This document shows, in pieces, positions 51,401-59,442 of a DNA stretch of 64,000 nt. The notes below the pieces were generated by a model, which saw only the letters and a list, made by a program, of their open reading frames with translations, was not told where the DNA came from and made no database searches. The first letter of the stretch is position 1. Each line of letters opens with the position of its first letter. Source of the DNA: Coneutiohabitans thermophilus (GTDB lineage Bacteria > Zhuqueibacterota > Zhuqueibacteria > Zhuqueibacterales > Zhuqueibacteraceae). The stretch lies in NCBI GenBank assembly GCA_034505235.1, contig JAPDQY010000006.1, forward strand, positions 1 through 64,000. The letters run 5' to 3'. The position numbers and the translations under genes are program-made.

Positions 51401-52080
51401 ACAAATGGGGGCAGAAGAGCCGGCTGGTGTTGTTGCTGCCACACGGCTTCGAGGGCCAGGGCCCCGAGCATTCCAGCGCGCGCATCGAGCGTTTTCTGAC
51501 CTTGTGCGCGCAAAGCAACATGCGGGTGACGGTGCCGAGCACGGCGGCGCAATACTTTCACCTGCTGCGCAGCCAGATTCACGCCGGCATTCACAAGCCG
51601 CTGATCGTGATGACACCCAAAAGCCTGCTGCGCTCGCCCTGGGCCAAAGCCGCGGCAGCCGAGCTGGTGGCGGGCGCCTTTCAACCGGTGCTGGATGATC
51701 CCGAGGCGCCGCGCCAGGCTGCCCTGCTGTTGCTGTGCACCGGCAAGGTTGCATTCGATTTGATGGAATACCGCCGCACGCAACGACTGGAGCACGCGGC
51801 GATCGTGCGCATTGAACAGCTTTATCCGTTTCCCCATGCCGCGGTCGATGAGGTGTTGCAGCGTTATCCCCAGGCCACCGACGTGCGCTGGGTGCAGGAG
51901 GAGCCGTTCAACATGGGTGCCTGGATTTACATGCAGGCGCGGCTGCGCGATCATCTGCCGGCCGGCCACCGCTTGTCGTATGTCGGCCGCCTTTCAAGCG
52001 GCAGCCCGGCGGCCGGCAGCCACAAGGTGCATGTGTTGGAGCAGGAGGATTTGGTGCGGCGGGCCTTCGAACGCGGATGA
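48490..52080 (+). CDS. kgd: Fused 2-oxoglutarate dehydrogenase E1/E2 (Kgd/OdhA type)
   Basis: A 1196-residue enzyme with E1 and E2 catalytic domains in one chain, as in actinobacterial OdhA/Kgd. Residues about 15-45 (FGPNAWLIEEMYHQYAEHP) are the E1o N-terminal segment. Residues about 85-330 are a lipoate-acyltransferase catalytic domain without lipoyl domain (ITLTNPGTIGTVHSVPRL, catalytic TYDHRIIQGAESG). From about 340 on is the E1o thiamine-diphosphate part: VVMGMAHRGRINVLVNIIG, HLEAVNPVVEG, and the ThDP motif beginning HGDAAFAGQGVVAETLNL and ending at INNRIGFTT, then QEEPFNMGAW near the end. It converts 2-oxoglutarate in the TCA cycle; with no lipoyl domain it must borrow one, usually from an E2p partner elsewhere. 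The start at MSNQNGN is chosen over a longer non-coding-looking extension. Confidence 0.95.
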   Translation: MSNQNGNPQPEGAKAFGPNAWLIEEMYHQYAEHPDSVAESWRDFFDDYRPINTPASSATVRVSAPAVVAAPAPPELPAGAVPIRGGLARIVANMAASLEIPTATSVRMIPVKLLEENRRAINQYLLDTAGTKMSFTHIIAWAIVKAVKQMPVMASYFFEQQGTFYKVTPPHVNLGLAVDVARKDGSRALFVPNIKAADTMDFATFFNAYNDIVRRTLANQARPEDFADTTITLTNPGTIGTVHSVPRLLPRQGAIIATGAIEYPPEYQSADPATIARLGLSKVMTVTSTYDHRIIQGAESGLFLQKLHQLLLGEEGFYDEIFASLHIPYHPVRLERDRNPSFDGSLGEDGMVEKEARVIQLINMYRVRGHLLAHLNPLSSEAQSHPELDPARYRLSLWDYDREFITDGLGGRQRATLREILDILRDAYCHTIGIEYMHIQEPEQKAWVQQRVEGSRRRDWLTAADKRRILAKLNSAEAFERFLHTKYVGHKRFSLEGAEALIPMLDFLLERALAHGVTDVVMGMAHRGRINVLVNIIGKTYASIFREFDDNPDPTSREGTGDVKYHLGATGRHVGANGQSLNVILASNPSHLEAVNPVVEGMARALQDMRGDNERTTVLPVLLHGDAAFAGQGVVAETLNLSALPGYRTGGTVHLVINNRIGFTTAPVDARSSVYATDVAKMVQAPIFHVNGNDPEACIRVIQLAVDFRQTFNKDVVVDLVCYRRHGHNESDEPSYTQPLMYARINEMRSVRKLYTEQLVKRGEMTLKEAEAMLDDFQSKLEAAFRETRERAPELVTLPPRPASPPLLSQVATGVPRAILEEVNAALLRFPPGFTVHPKLARQIQARGRMLAENNVEWGLAEAFAFGSLLLEGTPVRLSGQDSQRGTFSQRHAVLVDYHTEAEYTPLNHLRPGQAPFIIYDSLLSEYAVLGFEYGYSVMRPEALVLWEAQFGDFVNGAQIIIDQFLSSGEYKWGQKSRLVLLLPHGFEGQGPEHSSARIERFLTLCAQSNMRVTVPSTAAQYFHLLRSQIHAGIHKPLIVMTPKSLLRSPWAKAAAAELVAGAFQPVLDDPEAPRQAALLLLCTGKVAFDLMEYRRTQRLEHAAIVRIEQLYPFPHAAVDEVLQRYPQATDVRWVQEEPFNMGAWIYMQARLRDHLPAGHRLSYVGRLSSGSPAAGSHKVHVLEQEDLVRRAFERG

Positions 52081-52311
52081 AAGCGCGGCAACGGCAAGGG
52101 TTTTCATTGGACACAGCATCCCCTCATGCTGCCGGTGTTTCCCTGCCGCGGGCTGATCGTTCAATTGCAGAGGATGGCCGGTGCACGCGGAGCCTTTTGG
52201 CGGAACGAGGGCACAGCCGGTATGTTTCGCGCGAGCAGGAACCGCGGTGATAAGAAGAAGGGATAACGCCTCAGGCGAGGCCGGCACGGTTGCCGTTGCG
52301 GTTGCAGCGGC

Positions 52312-52584
52312 TCACTGCTGGGGCGGCGTGTATTCCGGCGGCAGTGCGGAACCCTCGCCAAAGAAGAACGCCTCGGTTTGCCGGTCCAAAAACTCGCGGG
52401 CCCGGGGGTCCATCATGTTGAGGCGATATTCATTGATCAACATGATCATCTGCTGCTTCCACAGCTTCCAGGCCTCCTGAGAGACGTTTTCGTAGATGCG
52501 CTGACCGAGCGGTCCCTTCATCGGGGGTTTGTCGAGTCCCACCATTTCCCGCCCGAACTTTACACATTTCACCATGCGAGCCAT
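52312..52584 (-). CDS. yggX: YggX-type Fe(II)-trafficking/oxidative protection protein
   Basis: A 90-residue protein with near-canonical YggX sequence: MVKCVKFGRE with the conserved Cys7 region, GPLGQRIYENVSQEAWKLW, MLINEYRLNMMDPRAREFL and FFFGEG at the end. YggX is linked to protection of Fe-S clusters and iron handling in enterobacteria. AGAGGTG precedes the ATG at 52584. It is the last of four minus-strand genes, 105 bp after the TIM-barrel gene, and converges with the dehydrogenase gene. Confidence 0.95.
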   Translation of the reverse strand: MARMVKCVKFGREMVGLDKPPMKGPLGQRIYENVSQEAWKLWKQQMIMLINEYRLNMMDPRAREFLDRQTEAFFFGEGSALPPEYTPPQQ

Positions 52585-52689
52585 AAGTTCACCTCTGAAA
52601 TCTTGCGGTTTCGAAAGAATCGGATTGTTTTGCGCCCGGACAGAAAGAGGCCCCGCGCGGCGCCGGCAGCGTGCCGTGCCCGGCCCGTT

Positions 52690-53508
52690 TTAATGGGCGG
52701 TGGCGAGTTGCGTCCTGCCAAGCAACAGCTTCATCCGCGTGGCGAGAAATTTGCCCTTGCGAAAGACGCGCAACACCTGCAGGTAGCTGTCCAGCACGGC
52801 CAGGGTGTCGTTCATGGATTTGGGCACGACTTCGAGATTGATGACGCCATCGAAGTGGTGTTTGTTGACGTGTGCCAGGAATTTCGCGATGGGCAGTTCG
52901 CCCCGGCCCAGCGGGAGATGGGCATCATGGCCGCGGCTGCAATCGGAAAGATGGATGCACACCACCTGCTGCGCGATGGCGCTGAAGCGCGCAAAAATAT
53001 CCTCGCCGCGCAGGAAGGCATGCGCCGGGTCAAAGCACAGGCCGATGAGTTTTTTCTTGAGCACCTTGCGGCTCATATCGACCAGCCGGTCAAAATCCTT
53101 GTGATTCCAGGCCTCGACGTTTTCCAGAATAACCGGTATTTCCAGGCGCTGGAGATTGTCATAGAGAAATTCCAGCGCCTCATCGGCGTTCTCGGCGGCG
53201 GGATCGGCCTCCGGTGGGTGCGCCACGCAATAGAGCAGGTTGAGATCATGGCGGTGGCGGTTGAGCAGCGCGATGGTGTCATCGATGCGCTCCTTGGCCT
53301 CGAGGGAGGAGAAATCGAAGCCGTGCTCTCCCACCAGCGGCAGGTGAAAGCCGGCGGCCATGCCGTTCATGTTGGCAATGACGGCCTCGAGATCATTGAA
53401 CACCGTGGGATTCAGCTCGACGAAGCTGACCCCTACGCGGCGCACCAGCGCCAGCAATTCACCGGCTTTTTTGCCGTCAAAATCGCCGATGGTCAGTCCG
53501 ACCTGCAT
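52690..53508 (-). CDS. Sugar phosphate isomerase/epimerase-like TIM-barrel protein
   Basis: A 272-residue protein of the xylose isomerase-like TIM-barrel superfamily (AP endonuclease 2 family). Features expected of the fold are present: VGVSFVELNP, the metal-site Glu in IPVILENVEAWNH, LIGLCFDPAHAFL with Asp and His, VVCIHLSDCSRGHDAH and the late FDGVINLEVVP with the last metal-ligand Glu. Isomerase, epimerase or endonuclease IV-like roles cannot be separated from sequence alone; the lack of endonuclease IV signatures favours a sugar-type substrate. It begins 19 bp after the DUF2752 gene. Confidence 0.8.
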   Translation of the reverse strand: MQVGLTIGDFDGKKAGELLALVRRVGVSFVELNPTVFNDLEAVIANMNGMAAGFHLPLVGEHGFDFSSLEAKERIDDTIALLNRHRHDLNLLYCVAHPPEADPAAENADEALEFLYDNLQRLEIPVILENVEAWNHKDFDRLVDMSRKVLKKKLIGLCFDPAHAFLRGEDIFARFSAIAQQVVCIHLSDCSRGHDAHLPLGRGELPIAKFLAHVNKHHFDGVINLEVVPKSMNDTLAVLDSYLQVLRVFRKGKFLATRMKLLLGRTQLATAH

Positions 53509-53527
53509 GGTTTGCTTCTCCGTGGTT

Positions 53528-53944
53528 TTATGGCAGGCTCGCGCGGGCGAGCAGGTAGATCCAATTCAGAACCAGCGCGGCGAGCGCGAGACGGCGCCAG
53601 GATGCGATGTTTTGCGGTGACCACAAGCGGCGCAGGTCGCGACCGGCGCCGGCCGCGACCAGCAGCATGACGGCGGCAGCGGGCGAGCCCAAAGCGAACA
53701 GCCCCAGCAACGGATTCGCTGCCAGAGCCACGGCAATCTCGCCACGGCCCAGGGCGAGCAGGGCGCGGGTGCTGCCGCAGGTCGGGCAGGGAAGGTGCAG
53801 CAGGCGGTGCAGCAAACAGGGGGGCAGGGCAGCGGCGAGCGGCGCCGCCCAACCTGCAATCCACCAGCCCAACAGCGTGATCAGGAGCAGCAACACGCCG
53901 GCACCTGCCTGCGACCAGAGAATTTTTGGTGCTGCGCGCGGCAT
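53528..53944 (-). CDS. DUF2752 membrane protein
   Basis: A 138-residue membrane protein with about three helices. The DUF2752 hallmark is present: LPCPTCGSTRALLALGRGE and then AVALAANPLLGLFALG (pattern CPxCGxTRA...LxxNP). Function of the family is unknown. It starts 3 bp after the zinc-ribbon/YIP1 gene stop, a common pairing in Bacteroidota-like genomes as far as I recall, so the two proteins may work together in the membrane. Confidence 0.9.
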   Translation of the reverse strand: MPRAAPKILWSQAGAGVLLLLITLLGWWIAGWAAPLAAALPPCLLHRLLHLPCPTCGSTRALLALGRGEIAVALAANPLLGLFALGSPAAAVMLLVAAGAGRDLRRLWSPQNIASWRRLALAALVLNWIYLLARASLP

Positions 53945-53947
53945 GCT

Positions 53948-54787
53948 TCAGAGCGTGTTGTTGAAGTGAGACAGGAAATCCGCAAAGCGAAACAGGGCAT
54001 AGGAGACCAGCCCGCAGCACAGGAACAGCGGCAGCATGGCGGCCAGCAGCACGCGCGGCATGGCGCTTTGGTGAAACTCCCGCCAGCCAATGAGCAGGAT
54101 GCCGAGCTGCCAGAACATGGCCACGAAACCGCCGCACACCGGCAGCACCGCCAGCAGTTGCGGCCCGAAGCTGTAACACAGCGCACGGAAGGTTGCCTCC
54201 CAGCCGGCCTGCCCGCTGCCCACCAGCAAAAGACAGACATGGAATACGGCGGCGGCGAAAAAGATGGTGAGGGTCATCCAAAACGGCAGGAGGAGAACAT
54301 ACAGGCCGTATTGCCCGCGGCCCAGCTCCATCCCCAGCTCGCGCTCGAACTGCTCCAGCATGGGGAAGGATTGCATGATTTGGCTTTGCCAAAACAGGGC
54401 AATCAACCCGGAAGTCATCCAGACGAGCAGGGCGAACAGCAGCGCCGAGCCCAGGTTGCCGGTGCGGGGCGCGCGGCGGAAAAACTCTGTCGGCCGCAGG
54501 GAAGCGTCGCTCCAGGTTTGACTCAGCCCGCGCAGAAAGCCGACGCGGCTGCGTTCTTCCCATTCGATCGATCTCTTGACCTCGGAGGGCGGCGGCAGTG
54601 GTCCGGCCGTGCCAGCAGACCAGGCCGGAGGTTCTATTGCAGTAGGAGGTTCTGCTGCAGTAGAGGGTGGCGCACTGGCGGCATTGAATTCGAACAGGCC
54701 CTCTTCGCTGATGGTCGCGCCACAGTAGGGACAGAACCTGGCCTCCGGCGTCGTGATTTCTCGTTGGCATCGCGGACAAACAGACAT
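53948..54787 (-). CDS. Zinc-ribbon YIP1 family membrane protein
   Basis: A 279-residue protein. The N-terminus is a zinc ribbon (VCPRCQREITTPEARFCPYCG). A Pro/Ala/Glu-rich linker of about 50 residues includes an 18-bp tandem duplication in the DNA (near 54632-54668) giving AAEPPTAIEPP. The C-terminal half is a YIP1-type membrane domain with about five helices (LFALLVWMTSGLIALFW, FHVCLLLVGSG, ALCYSFGPQLLAVLPVCGGF). The domain is known in eukaryotic vesicle proteins but in bacteria its role is unclear. It heads a four-gene minus-strand group. Confidence 0.85.
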   Translation of the reverse strand: MSVCPRCQREITTPEARFCPYCGATISEEGLFEFNAASAPPSTAAEPPTAIEPPAWSAGTAGPLPPPSEVKRSIEWEERSRVGFLRGLSQTWSDASLRPTEFFRRAPRTGNLGSALLFALLVWMTSGLIALFWQSQIMQSFPMLEQFERELGMELGRGQYGLYVLLLPFWMTLTIFFAAAVFHVCLLLVGSGQAGWEATFRALCYSFGPQLLAVLPVCGGFVAMFWQLGILLIGWREFHQSAMPRVLLAAMLPLFLCCGLVSYALFRFADFLSHFNNTL

Positions 54788-55158
54788 GGCACAGTTCCTC
54801 GCTCAGGAGCATATCACAGGATTAAACGGCTGGTTGCAAGCCTGCCGGGACGGCGGGGGGGCGTCAAGAATCGTTGCCCACTTCAATCAACCTGCCGGCC
54901 CTTTCCCTGATGCTGGAGTGCTTCGCCCGGCGCAGACAACATCCCGTTCCGGGGAAAAATTCCGGCAGAATCATCCGCAACGAGATCTACTTCATCCGCC
55001 CGGAAAATGCTGTATGACTGGTATGCAAGTCTGCGCGATCGTGTTGGAAATATCAGGGGCGGAGAGAAAGCTGGGCGCGGGGATGGCAGTGAAGACCGGC
55101 CGGGCGTGCGGCGCCTGGCCCCCGGCATCTCTGGGCGAGCGTCTCTGGTTGAAAGCCC
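54788..55158. other. Intergenic region, nothing recognised
   Basis: 371 bp between two minus-strand genes. No gene, repeat or hairpin with a T-run was found; it presumably carries the promoter of the zinc-ribbon/YIP1 group. Confidence 0.4.
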
Positions 55159-55533
55159 TCAAATGAGATAGAGGCTGTTTTCCTGGGCGGTAAGCTCCCG
55201 GACTTTCTTCTTGAGCTGGCTCAAATCCGAGGATTTGACCAAATAGGCATCCGCCGACCAACTGGTGAAATCGCTCATGTATGTGGAGTAGGCAGAATTC
55301 AAGATCACTTTCATCTCGCGGTTTTCCTCCATCAAATCGCGCAGCACGTCCAGTCCATTTTCACCATTGAGCTTGATATCGACGATGGCCAGATCAATTT
55401 TGCAGTTGCGTGTCTGTTCGCGCGCCGACTGCCCGTCGGCGGCGGCGATCACCTGATATCCCAATGCTTTTAATTCCTGGGAATAAAGCAAACGCAAATT
55501 CTTTTCGTCCTCGACCACCAAGATCGTCTTCAT
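55159..55533 (-). CDS. Single-domain response regulator
   Basis: A 124-residue stand-alone receiver, CheY-like. Acidic residues E8/D9, phosphoacceptor D52 (LAIVDIKLNGENG), the Ser of VILNSAYS and the Lys of AYLVKSSD are all present, so it should be phosphorylatable. The start at MKTILVV with AAGGA upstream begins at the first receiver strand; a longer frame is not coding-like. No kinase gene is adjacent; its partner must be elsewhere. A promoter-like sequence lies about 110 nt upstream. Confidence 0.92.
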   Translation of the reverse strand: MKTILVVEDEKNLRLLYSQELKALGYQVIAAADGQSAREQTRNCKIDLAIVDIKLNGENGLDVLRDLMEENREMKVILNSAYSTYMSDFTSWSADAYLVKSSDLSQLKKKVRELTAQENSLYLI

Positions 55534-55639
55534 TGCTTCGTTCCTTGGGTTGCCGCGTTTCCTTGTCTGCGCAGGCGCCCTGCCAGGGTGCTCCCCCCGG
55601 CATGCTCGCCAGCCGATTTTTTTGCGAAATCGGATGGTG

Positions 55640-55667
55640 AAGATAAGAATCTCCGCGAGAAATGCAA
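55640..55667 (-). promoter_or_regulatory. Possible promoter for the receiver gene
   Basis: On the minus strand, TTGCAT (55662-55667), a 16-nt spacer and TATCTT (55640-55645). Confidence 0.4.
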
Positions 55668-55746
55668 GGTATTCCTTTGTTTCATTTCGCAAATCTTTTT
55701 CCTATCTTGGCGGCAAACCTCCTGTAATCTCATTTTGGGCTGTTTT

Positions 55747-56202
55747 ATGTTGTGGCCTCACCGGTTTCTTCTGTTGCTGACGGCGGCTGCATTGTGCAGT
55801 TGTGGACGGACGCCCACATCGCTTTATGAGGGCATCCCCACCGATATTGTGGCGATCGCCGCCTATTCGCATGCCGATCCCGCCTATCATCCCGTCCCGG
55901 ATTCCCTGCGACTGCGCTTCCATCGCCTGTTGCGGCTGTTGCGGGTGACGGTCGTTGCCGAGGGCTGTGCCCCGCAACCAGCGGCGCGCGTCGCCAGCGC
56001 GGGGCATGACCACCTGGTCATCCAGTTTGACATGAACAATGCCTGCATACCGCCCGCACCGTTCGATGTCGATATCCACGTCAGTCCGATTCACCCCGAT
56101 ACGTTCCACTTGACCGTCGAAATGCGCGACTTTGAAAGCGACGCGCCCGGGCAAATTGTTTTGAACCGGCAGGTGTCCGTGCAGCGTCTGCCCGGTTTTT
56201 GA
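55747..56202 (+). CDS. Probable lipoprotein, unknown function
   Basis: A 151-residue protein beginning MLWPHRFLLLLTAAALCSCG, a short signal with Cys at its end compatible with a lipobox, although the -1 residue is Ser and two cysteines are possible. The mature part has no recognised domain; it contains FDMNNACIPPAPFDVDIHV and a C-terminal beta-type HLTVEMRDFESDAPGQIVL. It is divergently transcribed from the receiver gene and ends 95 bp before the NagZ-like gene, with which it may be co-transcribed. Confidence 0.6.
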   Translation: MLWPHRFLLLLTAAALCSCGRTPTSLYEGIPTDIVAIAAYSHADPAYHPVPDSLRLRFHRLLRLLRVTVVAEGCAPQPAARVASAGHDHLVIQFDMNNACIPPAPFDVDIHVSPIHPDTFHLTVEMRDFESDAPGQIVLNRQVSVQRLPGF

Positions 56203-56297
56203 GAGCATGGCGCGCGGGCAAGGCTCCGGCTGCAAGGTTTGCTGTCTTTTTTCCGCCCGCATGGTTGTCATCCAGCAATCGTTCTTTGGGAGCTGAC

Positions 56298-59276
56298 ATG
56301 TCATTCTTGAACCATCGTTATTGCGAAACAATGACGGCCGGTGCTGCCGCCTGGCCGCGCACCGGGCAGCAAGGAGTCGTGGCGTTTTCCCCCGCGCTGC
56401 GGCGTGTGCTCTGCGGGGTGGCTTTGTTATGGGCCGGCCATCTCATGGCGCAAGCGGTGCCCGCCAAACCCGCGCGGGGTCTGCAGCAGGATTCACCCTC
56501 CTGGGTCGAGCAGACCCTGCGCCGGATGTCCTTGCGTGAAAAACTCGGCCAGCTTTTTTTCTATTATCTGGACGCCGATTTCAAGCCGGAAAGTGATCCC
56601 AAGTTGCAGAACATTGAGCGGCTGGTCACGCAACATCATCTCGGTGGCCTGCATCTCTGGCGCGGTGAACCCTATGCCACGGCCCACCTCACCAACCGGT
56701 TGCAGGCGCTCAGCAAGCTGCCCTTGTTGTTCACGGCTGATTTGGAAAATGGCACGGCGCGTTTCGGCGGCACGGAATTTCCACCCAATATGGCGATTGC
56801 CGCCACCGGCGACGTCAAGCTGGCCTATGAAATGGGCCGGCATACGGCCGGCGAGGCACGCGCCCTGGGCATTGGCCTCACCTTCGCACCGGTGGTGGAC
56901 ATCAACAGCAATCCCGGGAATCCCATCATCAATGTGCGCGCTTTTGGCGAGGAGGCGGAGACGGTTTCCCGTTTTGCGGAAGCCTTCCTGCGCGGCTGCC
57001 GGCAGGGCGGGTTGCTGGCCACCGCCAAACATTTTCCCGGCCATGGCGATACCCGGCAGGATTCCCATCTCGAGCTGGCGTTGGTCGCAGCCGACAGCGC
57101 GCGTCTGGAACAGCTCGAACTCGTGCCATTCCGTCGCGCCATCGCCGCCGGTGTTGATTTCATCATGACCGCCCATGTCAACGTGCGCGGCTTCGCCATG
57201 AATCCCTACGCGCCCGCAACCCTTTCGCCGGAAATCCTCACCCAACTGCTGCGCGAACGGCTGCACTTCGAGGGCGTGATCATCACGGATGCGATGCACA
57301 TGTGGGCGATCACCAGAAACTACACCGCTGCCTTTGCCACGGTCGCGGCGCTCAACGCCGGCGTGGATGTGATTCTGGCGCAGGAGGATGTTCCCGCGAT
57401 GATCGCCGATCTCGAACGGCGGGTGCGCAGCGGCGAAATCGCGGAGGCGCGCATTGAGCAATCCGTGCGCCGCATTTTGCTGGCGAAAACCAGAATCGGG
57501 CTGCATCAGCAGCGCCGGGTGGAGCCCGCGGCGGTTGCCCGTTGGTTGCAGCGGCCGGAGGCGGTGCAGGCCGCGGAACAGGCCGCGGCGCGCAGTATTA
57601 CGCTGTTGAAAAACGAGGGCGGCTTGCTGCCGCTCGCACCGGGGCAGCGCATGGTTGTGGTGAATCTTTGGGATGAGCCGCGCAGCTTTAATCACACCCC
57701 CTTTTTGCGCGAGCTGCAACGTTTCGTGCAGCCGGCGGCCGTGCTGTCTTTGCATCCCGGCAGTTCTGTGCCGGAAGTGGCCCGTGCCCTTGCCGCGGTG
57801 CGCCAGGCACAGGTGCAGGTATTGCCGGTATACGCGACCATTGGTTCCTGGAAGGGGCACATCGGCCTGCCCCGGGTGATGCAGCCCATGATCGATTCGC
57901 TGCTCGCCACCGGCGTGCCGGCCGCGGTGATCAGCATGGGCAATCCCTATGTCTATCCCCAGGTACAGCAGGCCGCAGCTTACCTGGTGGCCTATGATGA
58001 TGAGACCCGCATGAGCCAGGCGGCCGCACGCGCCGTGGCCGGGGCCGCCGCCATCGCCGGCCGCCTGCCGATCACCATTCCGGGATTTTTTGCGCGCGGT
58101 GCCGGCCTCACGCTCGCCGCACGCGACCACGTGCCTCTCGTTGCGCCCGCCGCCATCGCACCCACCTTGCAGATGGCCTTTCCGGAGGAAGCCGGCATGA
58201 CGAAAACGGGACTCGACTCGGTGCGTGCCCTGATGCAGCAGGCCGTGCGCGATTCCGTGTTTCCCGGCGCGGTGCTGCTGGTGGCGCGCCACGGCAAGAT
58301 CGCGCTGCATGAAGCCTTCGGCACACTGGGCTATGGTGCGTTCAACCGGCCCACCCCGCTGCATGCGATTTATGACCTTGCCTCGCTCACCAAAGTCGTG
58401 GCCATGACCACCGCCTGCATGCTGCTCTACGAACGCGGCCGGCTCCAGCTCGACGAAAAAGTGCAAACCTATCTGCCCGAGTTTACCGGTCAGGACAAGG
58501 ACAAAATCACCGTCCGCCATCTGCTCACGCACAGCGCGGGCCTGGTGGCCTTTCGGCTGTACTACCGCGATTATCGCACGCCGGAGGAGATCCTCAACAC
58601 CATCCTGCGTGAGCCGCTCGAATATCCCACTGCCAGCAAAACCGTGTATTCCGACTTGAGTGCGATTTTGCTGGGCAAGATCGTCGAACGCCTGTCCGGC
58701 AAGACGCTCGATGCCTTTTGCCGCGACGAAATTTTCCGGCCGCTCGGCATGCACGACACCGGCTACCTTCCACCCGCCGAGTGGTTGCCGCGCCTCGCGC
58801 CAACGGAGTTCGACACGTGGACGGAAGGCCGCAAGGGAAGCTGGGTGCATGGCGTGGTGCATGATGAGAATGCCTACCGTCTCGGCGGGGTTTCCGGGCA
58901 TGCCGGTTTGTTCAGCAGCGCCCGCGATCTTGCGGTGTTCCTGCAAATGCTGTTGAATGGCGGAAGCTATGGCGAAACGAAATTGCTCGAAGCGCAGACC
59001 ATCGCGCAGTTCACCGCCCGCCAGGAAGTGGTCCCGGGCAGCAGCCGTGCGCTGGGCTGGGACACGGCGGACGGGCAAAATTCCGCTGGCACGTTGATGC
59101 GTCACAAAGCCTATGGCCACACCGGCTTCACCGGCACCTCATTGTGGACCGACCCCGAGCGCGGCCTGATCGTGGTGCTGCTCAGCAATCGCGTGCATCC
59201 CACCCGCGAAAACCGCCGCATTCTGTCGTTTCGTCCCCAACTGCATGATGCCGTCGTGCGCGCGATCCTTCCCTGA
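56298..59276 (+). CDS. Exported GH3 beta-N-acetylhexosaminidase fused to a beta-lactamase-type serine hydrolase
   Basis: A 992-residue fusion. GGGAG precedes the ATG at 56298. After a signal/anchor (VLCGVALLWAGHLMAQA, about residues 36-52) is a GH3 domain of the NagZ type: EKLGQLFFYYLD, FTADLENGTARFGGTEFPPN, the KHFPGHGDTRQDSHLEL catalytic loop with its His/Asp dyad, and a nucleophile Asp in VIITDAMHMWAI. A GH3 C-terminal domain spans about 410-620. The rest (about 645-985) is a beta-lactamase/class C-like serine hydrolase with SxxK in YDLASLTKV, YSD at VYSDLSAIL and a late HTGFTGTSLW in place of KTG. Probable role: periplasmic turnover of peptidoglycan fragments. The fusion is known to me from Bacteroidota-type genomes. 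Confidence 0.93.
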   Translation: MSFLNHRYCETMTAGAAAWPRTGQQGVVAFSPALRRVLCGVALLWAGHLMAQAVPAKPARGLQQDSPSWVEQTLRRMSLREKLGQLFFYYLDADFKPESDPKLQNIERLVTQHHLGGLHLWRGEPYATAHLTNRLQALSKLPLLFTADLENGTARFGGTEFPPNMAIAATGDVKLAYEMGRHTAGEARALGIGLTFAPVVDINSNPGNPIINVRAFGEEAETVSRFAEAFLRGCRQGGLLATAKHFPGHGDTRQDSHLELALVAADSARLEQLELVPFRRAIAAGVDFIMTAHVNVRGFAMNPYAPATLSPEILTQLLRERLHFEGVIITDAMHMWAITRNYTAAFATVAALNAGVDVILAQEDVPAMIADLERRVRSGEIAEARIEQSVRRILLAKTRIGLHQQRRVEPAAVARWLQRPEAVQAAEQAAARSITLLKNEGGLLPLAPGQRMVVVNLWDEPRSFNHTPFLRELQRFVQPAAVLSLHPGSSVPEVARALAAVRQAQVQVLPVYATIGSWKGHIGLPRVMQPMIDSLLATGVPAAVISMGNPYVYPQVQQAAAYLVAYDDETRMSQAAARAVAGAAAIAGRLPITIPGFFARGAGLTLAARDHVPLVAPAAIAPTLQMAFPEEAGMTKTGLDSVRALMQQAVRDSVFPGAVLLVARHGKIALHEAFGTLGYGAFNRPTPLHAIYDLASLTKVVAMTTACMLLYERGRLQLDEKVQTYLPEFTGQDKDKITVRHLLTHSAGLVAFRLYYRDYRTPEEILNTILREPLEYPTASKTVYSDLSAILLGKIVERLSGKTLDAFCRDEIFRPLGMHDTGYLPPAEWLPRLAPTEFDTWTEGRKGSWVHGVVHDENAYRLGGVSGHAGLFSSARDLAVFLQMLLNGGSYGETKLLEAQTIAQFTARQEVVPGSSRALGWDTADGQNSAGTLMRHKAYGHTGFTGTSLWTDPERGLIVVLLSNRVHPTRENRRILSFRPQLHDAVVRAILP

Positions 59277-59442
59277 ATCGCCCGCGTGTTGTGCCGCCTT
59301 CTCCGCTCGCCCGCGAGGCGCGCGGACAAGCGGAGCGTGCTGCGCAAGCCGCAGCAGCCCCTGGCGGGGTTCGGCGGTGGCTCGCGCCGTGCACCGATCC
59401 ATCTCCTGTCCGTCATTTTTTCCCACCTGCCCGAGGTTGATA

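Noticed and set aside
56493..59120. Minus-strand open frame of 875 codons
   Set aside because: It is antisense to the GH3/beta-lactamase gene and has no recognisable features; long antisense frames are expected at this GC content.
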